From the NCBI GenBank assembly GCA_035048485.1, contig CM068583.1, forward strand, positions 66,587,306-66,651,305: a DNA stretch of 64,000 nt, in the 5' to 3' direction. Positions 23,785-38,700 of this stretch are shown here, piece by piece (the stretch's first letter is position 1; each line of letters opens with the position of its first letter). The position numbers and the translations under genes were made by a program. The notes under the pieces are model-generated. The model ran no database searches. It was not told the DNA's origin and saw only the letters and a program-made list of their open reading frames with translations. Source of the stretch: Pteria penguin (Eukaryota > Mollusca > Bivalvia > Pterioida > Pteriidae).

Positions 23785-26700
23785 CTGAAAAAAACCCCAA
23801 AAACTTAAAGATTAACAAGAGCAATGCCTAGCATGACATAATATGCCCATCGCTTAATTCGGACGGGATGAATTCGCATTTGGCATGAGTTTCATGAAAA
23901 ACATCTGACGTTTACTAAAAATGATTTTGTTTCATAGCATTTTATCAAAAAATGGTCCTATCAAACCCATCTTCGAACTTGACCTGCAAAAAAAAAAATC
24001 TTGAATTTTTTTAGTTCAACCCCCCCCCCCCTCCTAAAATTATAAATTTCTCAAAAATGAAGAAAAAGATATCAATACCTGTAAAATATGTGATAGTTGG
24101 TACATTTTACTTGTTTCATGATAAATCTCATAATGTTTTTACAAAAATTAGAAAGCCGGCCTGGCGTAGTGGTATCGCGTCGGACTCCTGATCGGGAGGC
24201 CGGGGTTCGAGTCCCGCTCTGGTCATGCCGGTGTCATGTCTTTCGGATGAGACAGTAAAAACCGAGGCCCCGTGTCGTGGTATGCATGGCATGTTAAAGA
24301 TCCCTCACTGCTTCGGGTGGGTCTGTTGCAAAGGTCAAAATTTGTATGCCCTGCATCAGGCAGACGCCGTCACCACATACGTGAAATATTCGTTGTGTGA
24401 TGTAAAACAAAAATTAATCAATTAAAAAAACCCCAAAATTAGATTTTTAATGAATTTTCAAAAAAAAATCTTGAAATTTATAAGTTCAAGGGCCATAAAT
24501 TCGTCAAAAGTCATCAATCGTAACAAAACTCGAACTGGTACTAACGCCGCTTGATATAAAGCAATATACCAAATTTCAATTCAATATCTTGAAAGACGGC
24601 TAAAAAAGTCCGGAAAACATGACCTTGGACAGATGGTCAACCCCCCCCCCCCCCCACACACAAAAAAAATTATAAATTTCTCAAAAATGAAGAAAAAGAT
24701 ATTAAAACCCATAATATATGTGATAGTTGGTACATTTTACTTGTTTCATGATAAATTTCATAATGTTTTGACAAAAAATCGATTTTTAATGAATTTCTGA
24801 AAAAAATCTTGAAATTTATAAGTCCAAGGGCCATAAATCCGTCAAAAGTACGTCAATTGTAACAAAACTCGAACTGGTACTGACGCCGCTTGAAATAAAG
24901 CTATAAACCAAATTTTAACTCAATATCTTGAAAAACGGCAAAAAAAGTCAGGAAAACATGACCCCGGACGGACGGACAGCGCCATAACATAATACATCCT
25001 GTCTAATGACGGGCGTATAAAAATGAGCAAAACACAATAAAACTCACCCTTCTGTACATTATTTTTGTAGCTTGTCAACATCTGACAGGGATTTTTGTTC
25101 AATTTAAGTGCAAAAAAAATTTATCTCTGATTTTAGAATAGTCATACTGGGATATATTCCCTCTATGGCAGCAAATCATGCTGCTAACTCTGCAAAGGTT
25201 AACAATAGTCAATGAAGCATGAAATGTAGGTCAGACACAGTATCTGAAGAATGTATGTCATTGTTTTATTATCACGCTATCTGGTAACATTTAGTTAGCT
25301 AAGAGGAAGCATTAACACTAGCCCTTTGCATCTAACAGTGACACCCATGGGCTGGTTTCAGGTATACCCTCCCAGATTCATTACCCAGCTATAAGAACAT
25401 CTCATTGGTATACAATACTGCATAATATTGAACTGTACATCTTTCTTCATTTATTTAACATAATATATGCATTCTCTTAGCATACATATATATATAAGAA
25501 AAAGTTTTAAGACAGAGTAATCTATGATTAAATAGATTACAAAGGTCACCTTGACCGGGACATTTGCCTTTAAACAAATTCCTTTTTGGCTTGCTGGGAC
25601 AAATGTCCAGGTAGCTAATGTCATATCCCAAGCATTTGCTGTACGAAAAACTTTAACCTGGCCTATAACTTTTGAACTGTAAGAGATAGGTACGTGTATT
25701 AGATTTTTCATAGGTATATTCCTCGTGACCAGAGCTTCCATTTAATGTCATCAGTTTTGACCTCATAACCTTGACTTTAAAGTACTACTACTTTTCACCT
25801 TTAACTTTAACCTTTTCAAAAATTCTAACTGGGCTGTATCTTTTGAACCAGTAGAAATGGGACTTTGATATTTGACATGTAGATTCCTCATGACCAGATG
25901 TTTCATTTGGTGCCATAACTTTTGATATTGTGACCTTGACCTTGAACACTGACTTGCTTTTCAAAAACTTTAACTTGGGCTATATCTTTTCAAGTGTTAG
26001 AGAAAGGGCTCTGATGTTTCACATGTAGATTCTTATGACCAGAACTTTCATTTAGTGCCATCACTTTTTAGCTTGTGACCTTGACCTTAGACCTTCACTT
26101 ACTTTTCAAAACTTTGGATATATTTTTTCAACCATTAGAAATGGGCCTTTGATATTTCACATGTAGACTCCTTATGACAAAAGCTTTCACTTGGCACCAT
26201 TACTTTTGACCTTGGACTTTAAATCTTGACCTAAGCCATTGTGGCCTAGTGGATAAGGTGCTCAGCTCATAGCCGAAAGATCCCAGGTTCGACTCCTGCC
26301 CTGGGCGCCCTGGTGTCCTGTTTCTCGGATGAGACAGTAAAAACCAAGGTCCCGTGTCACGGTAGGTGTGGCACGTAAAAGATCCCTCACTGCTTCGGAC
26401 AGGTCCGTCGCAAAGGTCTAAATTTGTATGCAATGCATTAGGCAGATGCCGTCACCATATACTAGTACCTAAAATAATCGTAAAGTGACATAAAACAATA
26501 TTCAATCAATCAATCAAATCTTGACCTACTTTTCAAAAACTTTATTCTATTTTTTTCATCATTTGAACAGTTAGAGACAGGGCTTTGATATTTCTTGTGT
26601 AAATTCCTTATGGCCATAGTTTTCATTTGGTGCCAACTCTTTTCACCTCTTGACCTTAACCTTGAACTTTGACTTACTTTTCAAAACACATTACAGATTT

Positions 26701-29700
26701 ATAAATTTTTGTTTGAATATCTTTGAGATGATTACGACCCCCATTGGCGAGCTATGTTGTGTTCTGACAACTCTTGTTGCTTTTAATATATGAAAACTCA
26801 ATAAGCAAATTCAGTAACATGTGGAAACATGGTGTGAATTCATTTGAATTAATTTGACCTTGAAGGGTAAATGTCACTAGGTGGAAAGAATAAAAAGGAA
26901 TACAGAATATGTTTTTGTTTTACAAGATCTTCAGAAGATAGAATTTTTCGACTTGTAGCTCTCTCAAACCAGACATCAACCAAACTTCTTAACCTGGTCT
27001 TACAAGTGGAAAATGTAGCTTAAATGCAGCATCCAATGTACAGTATCATCTCATTATGTCAAAATGAACCTGTACACCAATTTTCATGCATTAAGCACTT
27101 CTCTCAAATTTGACCTCACCCAAACTTTTTAACCTGGTCAGTGAAGGGAAAAAAGTAAGTCAGATGCTGCATGAGATGCATGGTATTATCTCAGTATGTC
27201 ATGATGAACCTGTATGACAACGTTCATTCATATAGCCCTTATACTTTTTTTAAACCTGACCTAGCCCAAACTTCTTAACTGGACACTGACGTCTATGCCA
27301 GGGTTATGGCATAAGCTACCATCTCCTTCATCGAGGTGAGCTGAAAATTAGCTTTCTGAAATATGCTGTTTCTATTTTTGAAACATTTTCTTTGCATTTT
27401 GCACTGGAATTTGCATCCATGTAGTGTTGAGTCTATTCATGAGCAAATATGTTAGAAGTTCATTCATTCAATATTGAATAAGTTAGGAGAAATAACAGAC
27501 TGATTTTTTGCCTCTTTTATAATTGAGCTTTTACTTTTTAAAAATTTATGTAATGACTTTTTATCTAATCTATAAGCTCTACTCAAATACAGATATTAAA
27601 GGAGGCTAACAGAGTCTTTAATCAGTTTAACTTAGTTCTGTTAAAGTAATCTGAAATTTACTTATGCTAGTATGACATCAAGTGATAATTTTAAAAGCTT
27701 AAAATAATGCAGTGGGTTATAATAACTAAATTAAATACAGTAGGTGATAACGAAATTAAATACTGTAGGTGATAACGAAATTAAAAACAGTAGGTGATAA
27801 CTAAATTAACTACATTAGGTGGCAACAAGCATTCTGGCAATACACAGTCTCCTACTGGCAGAAAAATCAGCCAAAAATTAATAAACTGGAATAAAATTCG
27901 AACTAGATCTGTAACTTGTCATAGTAAAGCAATGTATCAAATATCATATGATAACCTGCAAGCATGATGACAAAAAGCCTGTATAAAACTGAGATTTTGC
28001 AAGCATGATGACAAAAAGCCTGCAGAAAACTGAGATTTTGCAAGAAATTTCTAAGTCCAAGAGCCATAACTCAACAAAACATGGTGTAATCAAAGATTAC
28101 CACACTCACCTTGATACAGTATTTCTCAAACAAAAACAATAGAAGGAAGTTCTATAGATCATGGTAGTCTTGAACCAAGTCACTCAAGCATAAATGTAGG
28201 TCAGATGCATCATAGGATACATGCACCTAAGAACCTATGGTGCAAATTTGGTAATTGTAGCATCTATACTTTCTTTAATATGCATTTACCCCAAACTACT
28301 TAAATGAGTCGTTAAAGTGGAAAATGTAGGTCAGATGCAGTGCTTAGTCACAATCCCAAGATGAACATGAGGTACAAATTTGGTAACTGTTAACACTTAA
28401 AGTGACTTATACTTTCTCCAATACTGAGATACCCATAACTACTTTATGGGAACACAGACAGGAACACAGATGGGAACGAGGAGGGGTACACAGGCAGGAA
28501 CAACAAGGATATAGTATGAGCTCCTCTCTACTTCCTCGAGGTGAGCTAAAAATTAACGAACCAGAACAACATTCAAACATGATGTGTAACTTGTCACAGT
28601 AAAGCTACATACCAAATATCAAATGAACATCTGCAAGCATGACCAAAAACAAAAAATAAATAAAAACCGTGGAAAACTGAAAACTGAATTTTCTAATTCA
28701 AAAGGGCCATAACTCAGCACTCAGCAAAAAATTAATAAACTGGAACGAAATTCAAACATGATCTGTAACTTGTCGTGGTATAGCAATGTACCAAATAGCA
28801 AATTATAATCTGCAGGCATGGCCAAAAAAGCACAAAAAAACTGATTTTCCGGACTGACAGATGGATGAAATTTGCTGGTAGGGAAATAATAATTGAATTT
28901 AATGAAGTAAGTAATAATAAGTAAGTATAATGCAATAGGTGATAATAACCTAAGATAATACAGTAGGTGATAACAGTCTAAGGTAATATAGTAGGTGAAA
29001 ATAGCCTAAGGTAATACAGCCTAAGATACTATAGTAGGTGATAATAACGTGGGGTAATACAGTAGGTGATAATAACCTAAGATAATACAGTAGGTGAAAA
29101 CAGCCTAAGGTAATACAGTATGTGATAATACCCTAAGATAATACAGTAGGTGAAAACAGCCTAAGGTAATACATTAGGTGAGAATAGCCTGAGGTAATAC
29201 AGTAGGTGATAATACCCTAAGATAATATAGTAGGTGATAATAGCCTAAGATAATACAGTAAGGGATAATAACCTAAGGTAATACAGCCTAAGGTAATACA
29301 GTAGGTGAAAACAGCTTAAGGTAATACAGTAGGTGATAATAACCTAAGATAATACAGTAGGTGATAACAGCCTAAGGTAATACATTAGGTGAGAATAGCC
29401 TGAGGTAATACAGTAGGTGATAATAGCCTAAGGTAATACAGTAGGTGATAATAACCTAAGATAATACAGTAGGTGATAATAGTCTAAGGTAATATAGTAG
29501 GGGAAAATAGCCTAAGGTAATACAGCCTAAAGTAACACAGTAGGTGATAATAACCTAAGATAATACAGTAGACGATAATAGCCTAACGTAATACAGTAGG
29601 TGATAATAACCTAAGGTAATACAGTAGGTGTTAATAACCTAAGGTAACACAGTAGGTGATAATAGCCTAAGGTAATGCAGTAGATGATAACAGCCTAAGG

Positions 29701-32700
29701 TAATACAGTGTAAAGTAATACAGTAGGTGTTAATAACATAAGATAATACAGTAGGTGATAATAGCCAAAGGTAACACGGTAGGTGATAATACCCTAATGC
29801 AATACAGTAGGTGATAATAACCTAGGATAATACAGTAGGTGATAACAGCCTAGTAACACAGTAGGTGATTATAGCCTAAGGTAATACAGCCTAAGGTAAT
29901 ACAGTAGGTGACATTACCTTAAGATAATATAGTAGATGACAATAGTCTAAGATAAAACAGTAAGGGATAATAACCTAAGGTAATACAGCCTAAGGTAACC
30001 CAGTAGGTGATAATAGCCTAAGGTAATACAGAAGGTGACAATACCCTAAGATAATATAGTAGGTGATAATAGCCTAAGATAATACAGTAAGGGATAATAA
30101 CCTGAGGTAATACAGCCTAAGGTAACACAGTAGGTGATAATAGCCTAAGGTAATACAGAAGGTGACAATACCCTAAGATAATATAGTAGGTGATAATAGC
30201 CTAAGATAATACAGTAAGGGAAAATAACCTGAGGTAATACAGCCTAAGGAAACACAGTAGGTGAATGTAATTTCATTCGTTTGAACAGAGTGAATAAGAT
30301 TGAAATTAATTTCTCCTGTTGTATTAATATTGAATGAGTAATGCGGTTTCCCGCTCTTTTATGTAGGGTATTTAAGTCATGGCCTAAGAATTTTCATTCA
30401 TTCTACACGATAGCACTCTACCATACAAATCAGTTAAATTTTTTGGATTTTTTACGAAAGTAAAATAATGTTAATGTGTTTTTAAATAGGTTCAGTAAAT
30501 AAGTAAATTATTGTTATTAAATCTTGGGAGATTTGCACTTTCATATTAACCAGTGTTATGCTTATGTTGATTATAGATTACATCAGTTACAGTATACAAG
30601 TTCTTTAATTTTAGACATGAATATTGTATATATACTAGAAACAGACTAAGTGAGTCAGAGACAGTTGAAGTGTTCACTTTATAGACTGTTATGTGATGTG
30701 TGTTGAGATTATGGTTTATATATATAATCTGTCAAGTTTATGGAAGATAATTATGAGACAGAATGTTGTAAAGCAATTATAATTGAAGAAATTGTTATTG
30801 AAATATTTTAGAAATAAATTCGCACAGGTACACATGAGCGTTATCGCGTGCATCCTATTTGATATTGTAGTTTTCATTTTAGATGTTTTAGTTTTCAATA
30901 TTATGTTGGGGTTCAGGAGAATAATAGCCTAAGGTAATACAGAAGGTGACAATACCCTAAGATAATATAGTGGGTGATAATAGCCTAAGATAATACAGTA
31001 AGGGAAAATAACCTAAGGTAATACAGCCTAAGGTAACACAGTAGGTGATAATAGCCTAAAGTAATACAGTAGGTGATAATAACCTAAGATAATACAGTGG
31101 GTGTTGATAACTAAACATATTACAGTAAGAAGAGTAGATGGAAGGCACATACCTCAATTTCCTTTGCTCTGGCATCAGTCACAAAGTTTTCAGTGGTAAC
31201 CTGAGTGAAAGATTTTGAAATTTACATGACTTGCATATTTGTATACAGTATTTACAATCAAAGGACTCAAAAGTCCTGAGAGTCGGCTTTGCTGATTTTA
31301 AGTATGTAATCATTTTACCATTTTAGTGGCGGATTCAGGATTTCAGGAAAATGGGCAAAAATTAGGTTTTTGTTGCAACTACATCGTCATTATACCTATG
31401 TACAAAATGCTAATAAAATTTGCTCTCTTCATACTATCTTACTGCAAAGAGTTTGCAATTGCTTGTATCCGAAATGAACGTGCAATCGACAACTTAATGA
31501 CAACAAGTTTTACTGCATTGTTGTCACGAGTCGAAGCTGAGCCAAGGAACATTCCTTCAAGTGGGACATTAAATAACCATCTTATTCATGATTCTCATAA
31601 TGTTTTAACATCATTTATATTTAGAAACATACAACATTTACCTAAATATTTATATTGCATTTTCATTATCAGAGGAAATGCGGGAAGATCGATCTTTAAA
31701 TTTGTCATATATGTGAAAAAGAACAAAAGTTCCAGAATATGTTGGGGAAAACTTTAAATGAAATATCTCGATAAAAACAAGCGATGCAAGATCAAGACAA
31801 ATGCTTTGTCCGGAGAATTACACAATTGAGTACATCCGACGGTGTCGGTGGTAAACACATCGTAAAGTAGTCACAACTACGTATTATTACGCGAAATTTG
31901 AAAACAATTATTGCAACTCCTTTTTCGAGTTATTGAAACTAGTTTATGTTTATCTTAAATTAACTGAGCTAAAGGTGCATTGTGCTGATCAAGAATTTTT
32001 AAGACAACATCAGTAATTTTTCGGCACTTTATTTTTCAGCGGCGTAGTAAGCTCTATATCGGTAGTGAAAGTTATAACCCCTGAAAAGAAAGTGATTGCA
32101 ATGAGTGCGGCTTCACCGAAGCCGACTCAAAAAGTATCCTAAGCAAGGTAAATACATCTTCTAACATTTTGCTCAATAGGGACTAGAAAGTACTGATAAA
32201 GAAAGCTATGACTATACTGAAACAACAACTGCAAATACCTTGACAAGTCTTGTGATTAGGAAGCCACCACTGTATCTTTCAATGAGCAATGGCCATTTAT
32301 CCTGCAAAAACTGCCATGCTAATTCCCTCCCTTCTACTGTTCCAGTGACTCCGCTGATAACAAATACTGTATCCTGAGATCGCACCTTATCCTGTATAAT
32401 GCCAATATACCCATCTTAGCATTTTCTGCTGTATAAAGCATATGCATGAATTAAAAATCACATAAAGTAATATAATTATCACATGACCTTCTTCTCTCTA
32501 AAATACTGTCCCCTCCAAGTATATAAGACTTCACAAATATGCCAGGTAGTCTGGTGCCTCAACCATTATTACAAGAGATGAGTAAGGGACACAGAATACC
32601 TAGATCGTTTGGTCTCGGTGTAAGATTTATTATAAAACAATAAATAAACTGTAACATAAGCAAAGCATAAGATTTCATTTTAGGACTGTTGCTTAAATTG

Positions 32701-35700
32701 AAGCGGGAATCATAAGCACTGTGATCTTGACTTTGCAGATATAACTTTGGTTCAAAGTCATGACACACCTTTGGTTCCTGAGAAACAATTTTGTGAAATA
32801 TTATTCAAATCCATGCGAGGAGTAACAAGAGCATCGCCTAGCGTGGCATAATATGCCCGTCGCTTAATTCGGACGGGATGAATTCGCATTTGGCATGAGT
32901 TTCATGAAAAACATCTGACGTTTACTAAAGTTAATTGCATTTCATAGCATTTTATCATAGGAGTAGGTCCAAGGGCAATGACTCCCATAACATAACATGC
33001 AATCATAAAACATTCACACCAAAATAATACTCACCCTCTTGAATATTTGATGTGGAAAAAACTCTCTAGAGATCATAGGCAGTAAAAAAAGATGATATGT
33101 TGAAAGAATTAAAAAAAAATCTCGAAAATTTTTCAAAAGTAATGAACGGAAATCTACCGGACAAGTAACAGATATACTGGACAACAAACCTTAAAAGACC
33201 GGACAAAATGGACAGCGAACAGATAGTGAACAGATATGAAATATTTTTGAAAAAAAAATCTTGAAATTTTTTAGTCTGAGCCCCCGGCCCCTAACACCCC
33301 CCTTCCCAAAATTATAAATTTCTCAAAAATAAAGAAAAAGATATCAATACCTGTAAAATATGTGATAGTTGGTACATTTGACTTGTTTCATGCTAAATTT
33401 CATAATGTTTTTAAAAAAATTAGATTTTTAATGAATTTAAAAAAAAAATTTTGAAATTTATAAGTCCAAAGGCCATAAATCCGTCAAAAGTCATCAATCG
33501 TAACAAAACTCTAACTGGTACTGATGCCGCCTGATATAGAGCAATATACAAGATTTCAATTCAATATCTTGAAAGACGGCAAAAAAAGTCCAGAAAACAT
33601 GACCTTGGACAGATGGTCAACCCCTCCCCCCCACCCCCCAATATGTGATAGTTGGTACATTTTACTTGTTTCATGCTAAATTTCATAATGTTTTTACAAA
33701 AATAAGATGAATTTCTGAAAAAGTCCAAGGGCCATAAATCTGTCAAAAGTAGGTCAATCATAACAAAACTCGAAGCTATATACCAAATTTCAACTCAATA
33801 TCTTGAAAGATGGCAAAAAAAGTCCGGAAAACATGACCCCGGACAGATTGACGGATGCACAGACAGACAGACAGACACACAGCACCATAACATAATACGT
33901 CCCGTCTAATGACAGGCGTATAAAAAGTTATTGCCAAACAAGAATTTAAATGACATGAACACTATGACCTTGACCTTGCAGATATGACCTTGGTTCAAAG
34001 TCATGACACACTTTTGGGTCCTCAGCAACAATTTTGTGAAATATTATTCAAATCCATGCAAGGAGTAAAAAGTTATGACTGGACAAGAATCTAACTGATA
34101 TAAACACTATGACTGTGACCTTGCAGGTATGATCTTGGTTCAAGGTCATGACACACCCTTGGGACCTGCGCAACAATTATGTGAAATATTATTCAAATTC
34201 ATGCAAGGGGCAAAAAGTTATGGCCAGAACAAGTATTTCAGTGACATAAGCACTGTGACCTTGACCTTGTATATATGACCTGAAAAATACATAAGCTTCT
34301 TTTTCTCATGAGAAATAAGTGAACTAAGTTTAAAAGTCCTATCATGGATAGTTTGGTGTGTACCTTGTATACAATATACTTTCTCAAAAATTTGCTATTT
34401 TTGCCTCCAAAATGACTTTGAACTTTGAACATGATATGGAAAATCATTAGGCTGCATCCTTATGTCATAACAAATTAGTGTACAAATTAGATTGTGAATG
34501 TAAATGGTATGGTCTGTATTTTGTTTACAAAATGCAGACAGACCCACAAGCCATACCATAATACGTCTGTTTACAACAGGCTTATAATTGATTGATTGAT
34601 TATTGTTTTACGTCACTTCACCATTATTTCACGTATGTGGTGAGGTCATCTGTATGATGCATTGCTTACAAATTTATACCTTGCAACAGACCCACCTGAA
34701 ACAGTGACGGATCTTTTACGTGACATGCCTACCGTAACACAGGACCTCATTTTCTACTGTCTTATCCAAAACACAGAACATCGGTGTACCCAGGGCTGGA
34801 GTCGTACAAGGGACCTCTTGATCACGAGCCAAGCACCTTATCCACTAGGCCACACTGGCTTCAACAGGCGTATAACAATTATGGCAGATATATATACTTA
34901 CGGACATTGAAAACTCTAGGACTTTTCCCTTCAAGTCATTGCTTTTGATAGTACCAAGTGAGCGACTTATCCTAACTTTCTCCTCCTGCATGTCGGCTGC
35001 ATCATAGAGCTGAAATATAAGCAATAACACATTTCTAGTGATTCTAAATGAAGGTCTTTCTTATAAATAATACACAAACATTTATTTGATGATATGAACA
35101 AATTTCAGAATATCAAGTATGAAAAAGAAAAATTGTATCCAACTAAAACTAAACCAGGTATTGTCAATGTTCTGATTATTTTTCCTTCAATATGGTGTGG
35201 GCTACAAGATAGAAAGTCAGATCTGCATATCAGGAGGTCATGGCTTATCAAGTAACAAGAGCAACGCCTAGCGTGGCATAATATGCCCGTCGCTTAATTT
35301 GGACAGGATCAATTCGCATTTGGCATGATTTTCATGAAAAACATCTGATGTTTACTGATTTACTGAAGTTAATTGCGTTTCATAGCATTTTATCATAGGA
35401 ATAAGTCCAAGGGCAATAACTCCTGCAGAAATGGTCCTATCCAACCAATCCTGGAACTTGACCTGCCAAAATAACCTTGAAATGTTTTAGTACAAGCCCC
35501 CCCTCCCTAACACCTCCCCCCTCCTAAAATTATAAATTTCTCAAAAATGAAGAAAAAGATATCAATACCTGTAAAATATGTGAAAGTCGGTACATTTTAC
35601 TTGTTTCATGGTAAATTTCATAATGTTTTTACAAAAATTAGATTTTTAATGAATTTTCAAAACAAAATCTTGAAATTTTTAAGTCCAAGGGCCATAAATC

Positions 35701-38700
35701 TGTCAAAAGTGATCAATCGTAACAAAACTCAAACTGGTACTAACGCCGCTTGATATAAAGCTATATACCAAATTTCAATTCAAGATCTTGAAAGACGACC
35801 AAAAAAAGTCTGGAAATCATGACCTAGGATATAGGGTCAAAACCCCCCCCCCTCCTAAAATTATAAATTTCTCCAAAAAAAAAGATATCAAAACCCGTAA
35901 TATATGTGATAGTAGGTACATTTTACTTGTTTCATGATAAATTTCATAATGTTTTGACAAAAAATAGATTTTTAATGAATTTCTGAAAAAATCTTGAAAT
36001 TTCTAAGTCCAAGGGCCATAAATCTGTCAAAAGTAGGTCAATCATAACAAAACTCGAACTGGTACTGAAGCCGCTTGGAATAAAGCTATATGCCTAATTT
36101 CAATCAATATCTTGAAAGACGGCAAAACAAAGTCCGGAAAACATGACCTAGGACATATGGTCACCCCCCCTAAAATTATAAATTTCTCAAAAATTAAGAA
36201 AAAGATATTAAAACCCGTAACATATGTGATAGTTGGTACGTTTTACTTGTTTCATGATAAATTTCATAATGTTTTCACAAAAAAATAGATTTTTACTGAA
36301 TTTCTGAAAAAATCTTGAAATTTAAAAGTTCAAGGACCATAAATCCATCAAAAGTAGGTCAATGGTAACAAAACTCGAACCGATACTGACACCGCTTGTA
36401 ATAAAGCTATATACCAAATTTCAATTCAATATCTTGAAAGACGGCAAAAAGAAGTCCGGAAAACATGACCCCAGACGGACAGCGCCATAACATAATACGT
36501 CCCGTCTAATGACGGGCTTATAAAAAGTGTATGTCTGACAGCTAGGACATAGAACTAAGGCTCCTGTCAAGGATACAGGTTTATGTCTGACATCAAGGAC
36601 ATATAACTATGGCTCATGTCAAGGATACAAGGTGTATGACAGCTAGGACATAAAACTATGGCTCATGTCAAGGATAAAAGGTGTATGTCTGACATCAAGG
36701 ACATATAACTATGGCTCGTGTCAAGGATACAAGGTGTATGACAGCTAGGACATAAAACTATGGATCATGTCAAGGATAAAAGGTGTATGTCTGACATCAA
36801 GGACATATAACTATGGCTCATGTCAAGGATACAAGGTGTATGACAGCTAGGGCATATAAGTATGGCTCATATCAAGGATACAAGGTGTATGTCTGACATC
36901 AAGGACATACAACTTTGGTTCATGTGAAGGATACATGGTGTATGTCTAACTGAAGCCCATGTGAATGATATAAGGTGTATGTATAGCTAGAGTCATATCA
37001 AGGCTACAAGGTGCAAGTCTCCAGACAAAGAATATATAACACAGGCTTGTCAAGGGTATAAGGTTTATGTTTAACTAGGGTCTATGTCAAAGATACAAAA
37101 AGAATGTATAATTACGCCCATATCAAGGACACATAGTACATGTCTAAAAAGATCAACTGATTAATTGACTATTGTTTAATGTCACTCCATGATTATTTCA
37201 TGTATATGCCTAAAGCATTGCATAGAAATATATACCTTTGCAACAAACCCAACCAAAGCAGTGAGGGATCTTTATATGCCATGCTTACCATGTGTCTAAG
37301 GAGTATGTCTAACTAGGGTCCATGTCAAGGATACAAGGTGTATGTCTAACTTGGGTCCATGTCAAGGATACAAGGTGTATGTCTAACTAGGGTCCATGTC
37401 AAGGATACAACGTGTATGTCTAACTAGGATCCATGTCAAGGATACAACGTGTATGTCTAACAAGGGTCCATGTCAAAGAAACAAGGTGTATGTCAAATAG
37501 GATCCATGTCAAGGATACAAGGTGTATGTCTAATTAGGGTCCATGTCAAGGATACAAGATGTATGTCTAACAAGGATCCATATTAAGGATACAAGGTGTA
37601 TGTCTAACTAAGATCCATGTCAAGGATACAAGGAGTATGTCTAACTAGGGTCCATGTCAAGGATACAAGGTGTATGTCTAACAAGGGTCCATGTCAAGGA
37701 TACAAGGACTTTGTCTAACAAGGGTCCATGTCAAGGATACAAGGTGTTTGTCTAACTAGGGTCCATGTCAAGGATACAAGGTGTATGTCTAACTAGGGTC
37801 CATGTCAAGGATACAATGTGTATGTCAACTAGGATCCATGTCAAGGATACAATGTGTTTGTCTTCCTAGGGTCCATGTCATGGACACAATGTGTATATCT
37901 AACTAATGTCCATGCCAAGGATACTTGGTGTAGTCTAATTAAGGTCCATGTCAAGGATACAAGGTGTGTGTCTTACTAGGGTCCATGTCAAGGATACAAG
38001 GTGTGTGTCTTACTAGGGTCCATGTCAAGGATACAAGGTGTGTGTCTAACTAGGACCCAAGTCAAGGATACAAGGTGTATGTCTAACTAGGGTCCATGTC
38101 AATGATACAAGGTGTATGTCTAACTAGGGTCCATGTCAGGAAACAAGGTGTGTGTCTAACTAGGGTCCATGTCAGGAAACAAGGTGTGTGTCTAACTAGG
38201 GTCCATGTCAGGAAACAAGGTGTGTGTCTAACTAGGGTCCATGTTAGGAAACAAGGTGTGTGTCTAACTAGGACCCAAGTCAAGGATACAAGGTGTATGT
38301 CTAATTAGGGTCCATATCAAGAATACAAGGTGTGTGTCTAACTAAAGTCCATGTCAAGGATACAAGAAGTATGTCTTACTAAGGTCCATATCAAGGATAC
38401 AAGGTGTATGTCTAACTGAAGTCCATGTCACGTTATAAAGTGTATGTCTAAGTAGAGATCATCTCGAAGACAGGTTTGGCACATTCCAAATTTCATTCAT
38501 GGCCAAGATACTCAGTAGCAGATCAAAATAGCATAAATAGACAAATATTCTTGGTAGTGGCTTAGAACAGTAAATTAAATAAATCTTATCATATTTATAC
38601 ATTTAAGGGGTTAATGTCAAACATTCTATCTTTTGGCAAATTTTCTAATGCTTCAATTGTGATGTCACATTAAAATGACATTAAATTCTTTGGCAATTCA

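Noticed and set aside
31326..31757. 143-codon plus-strand frame in a NPEPPS intron
   Set aside because: No family signature, antisense to the gene, and inside a possible inserted element.
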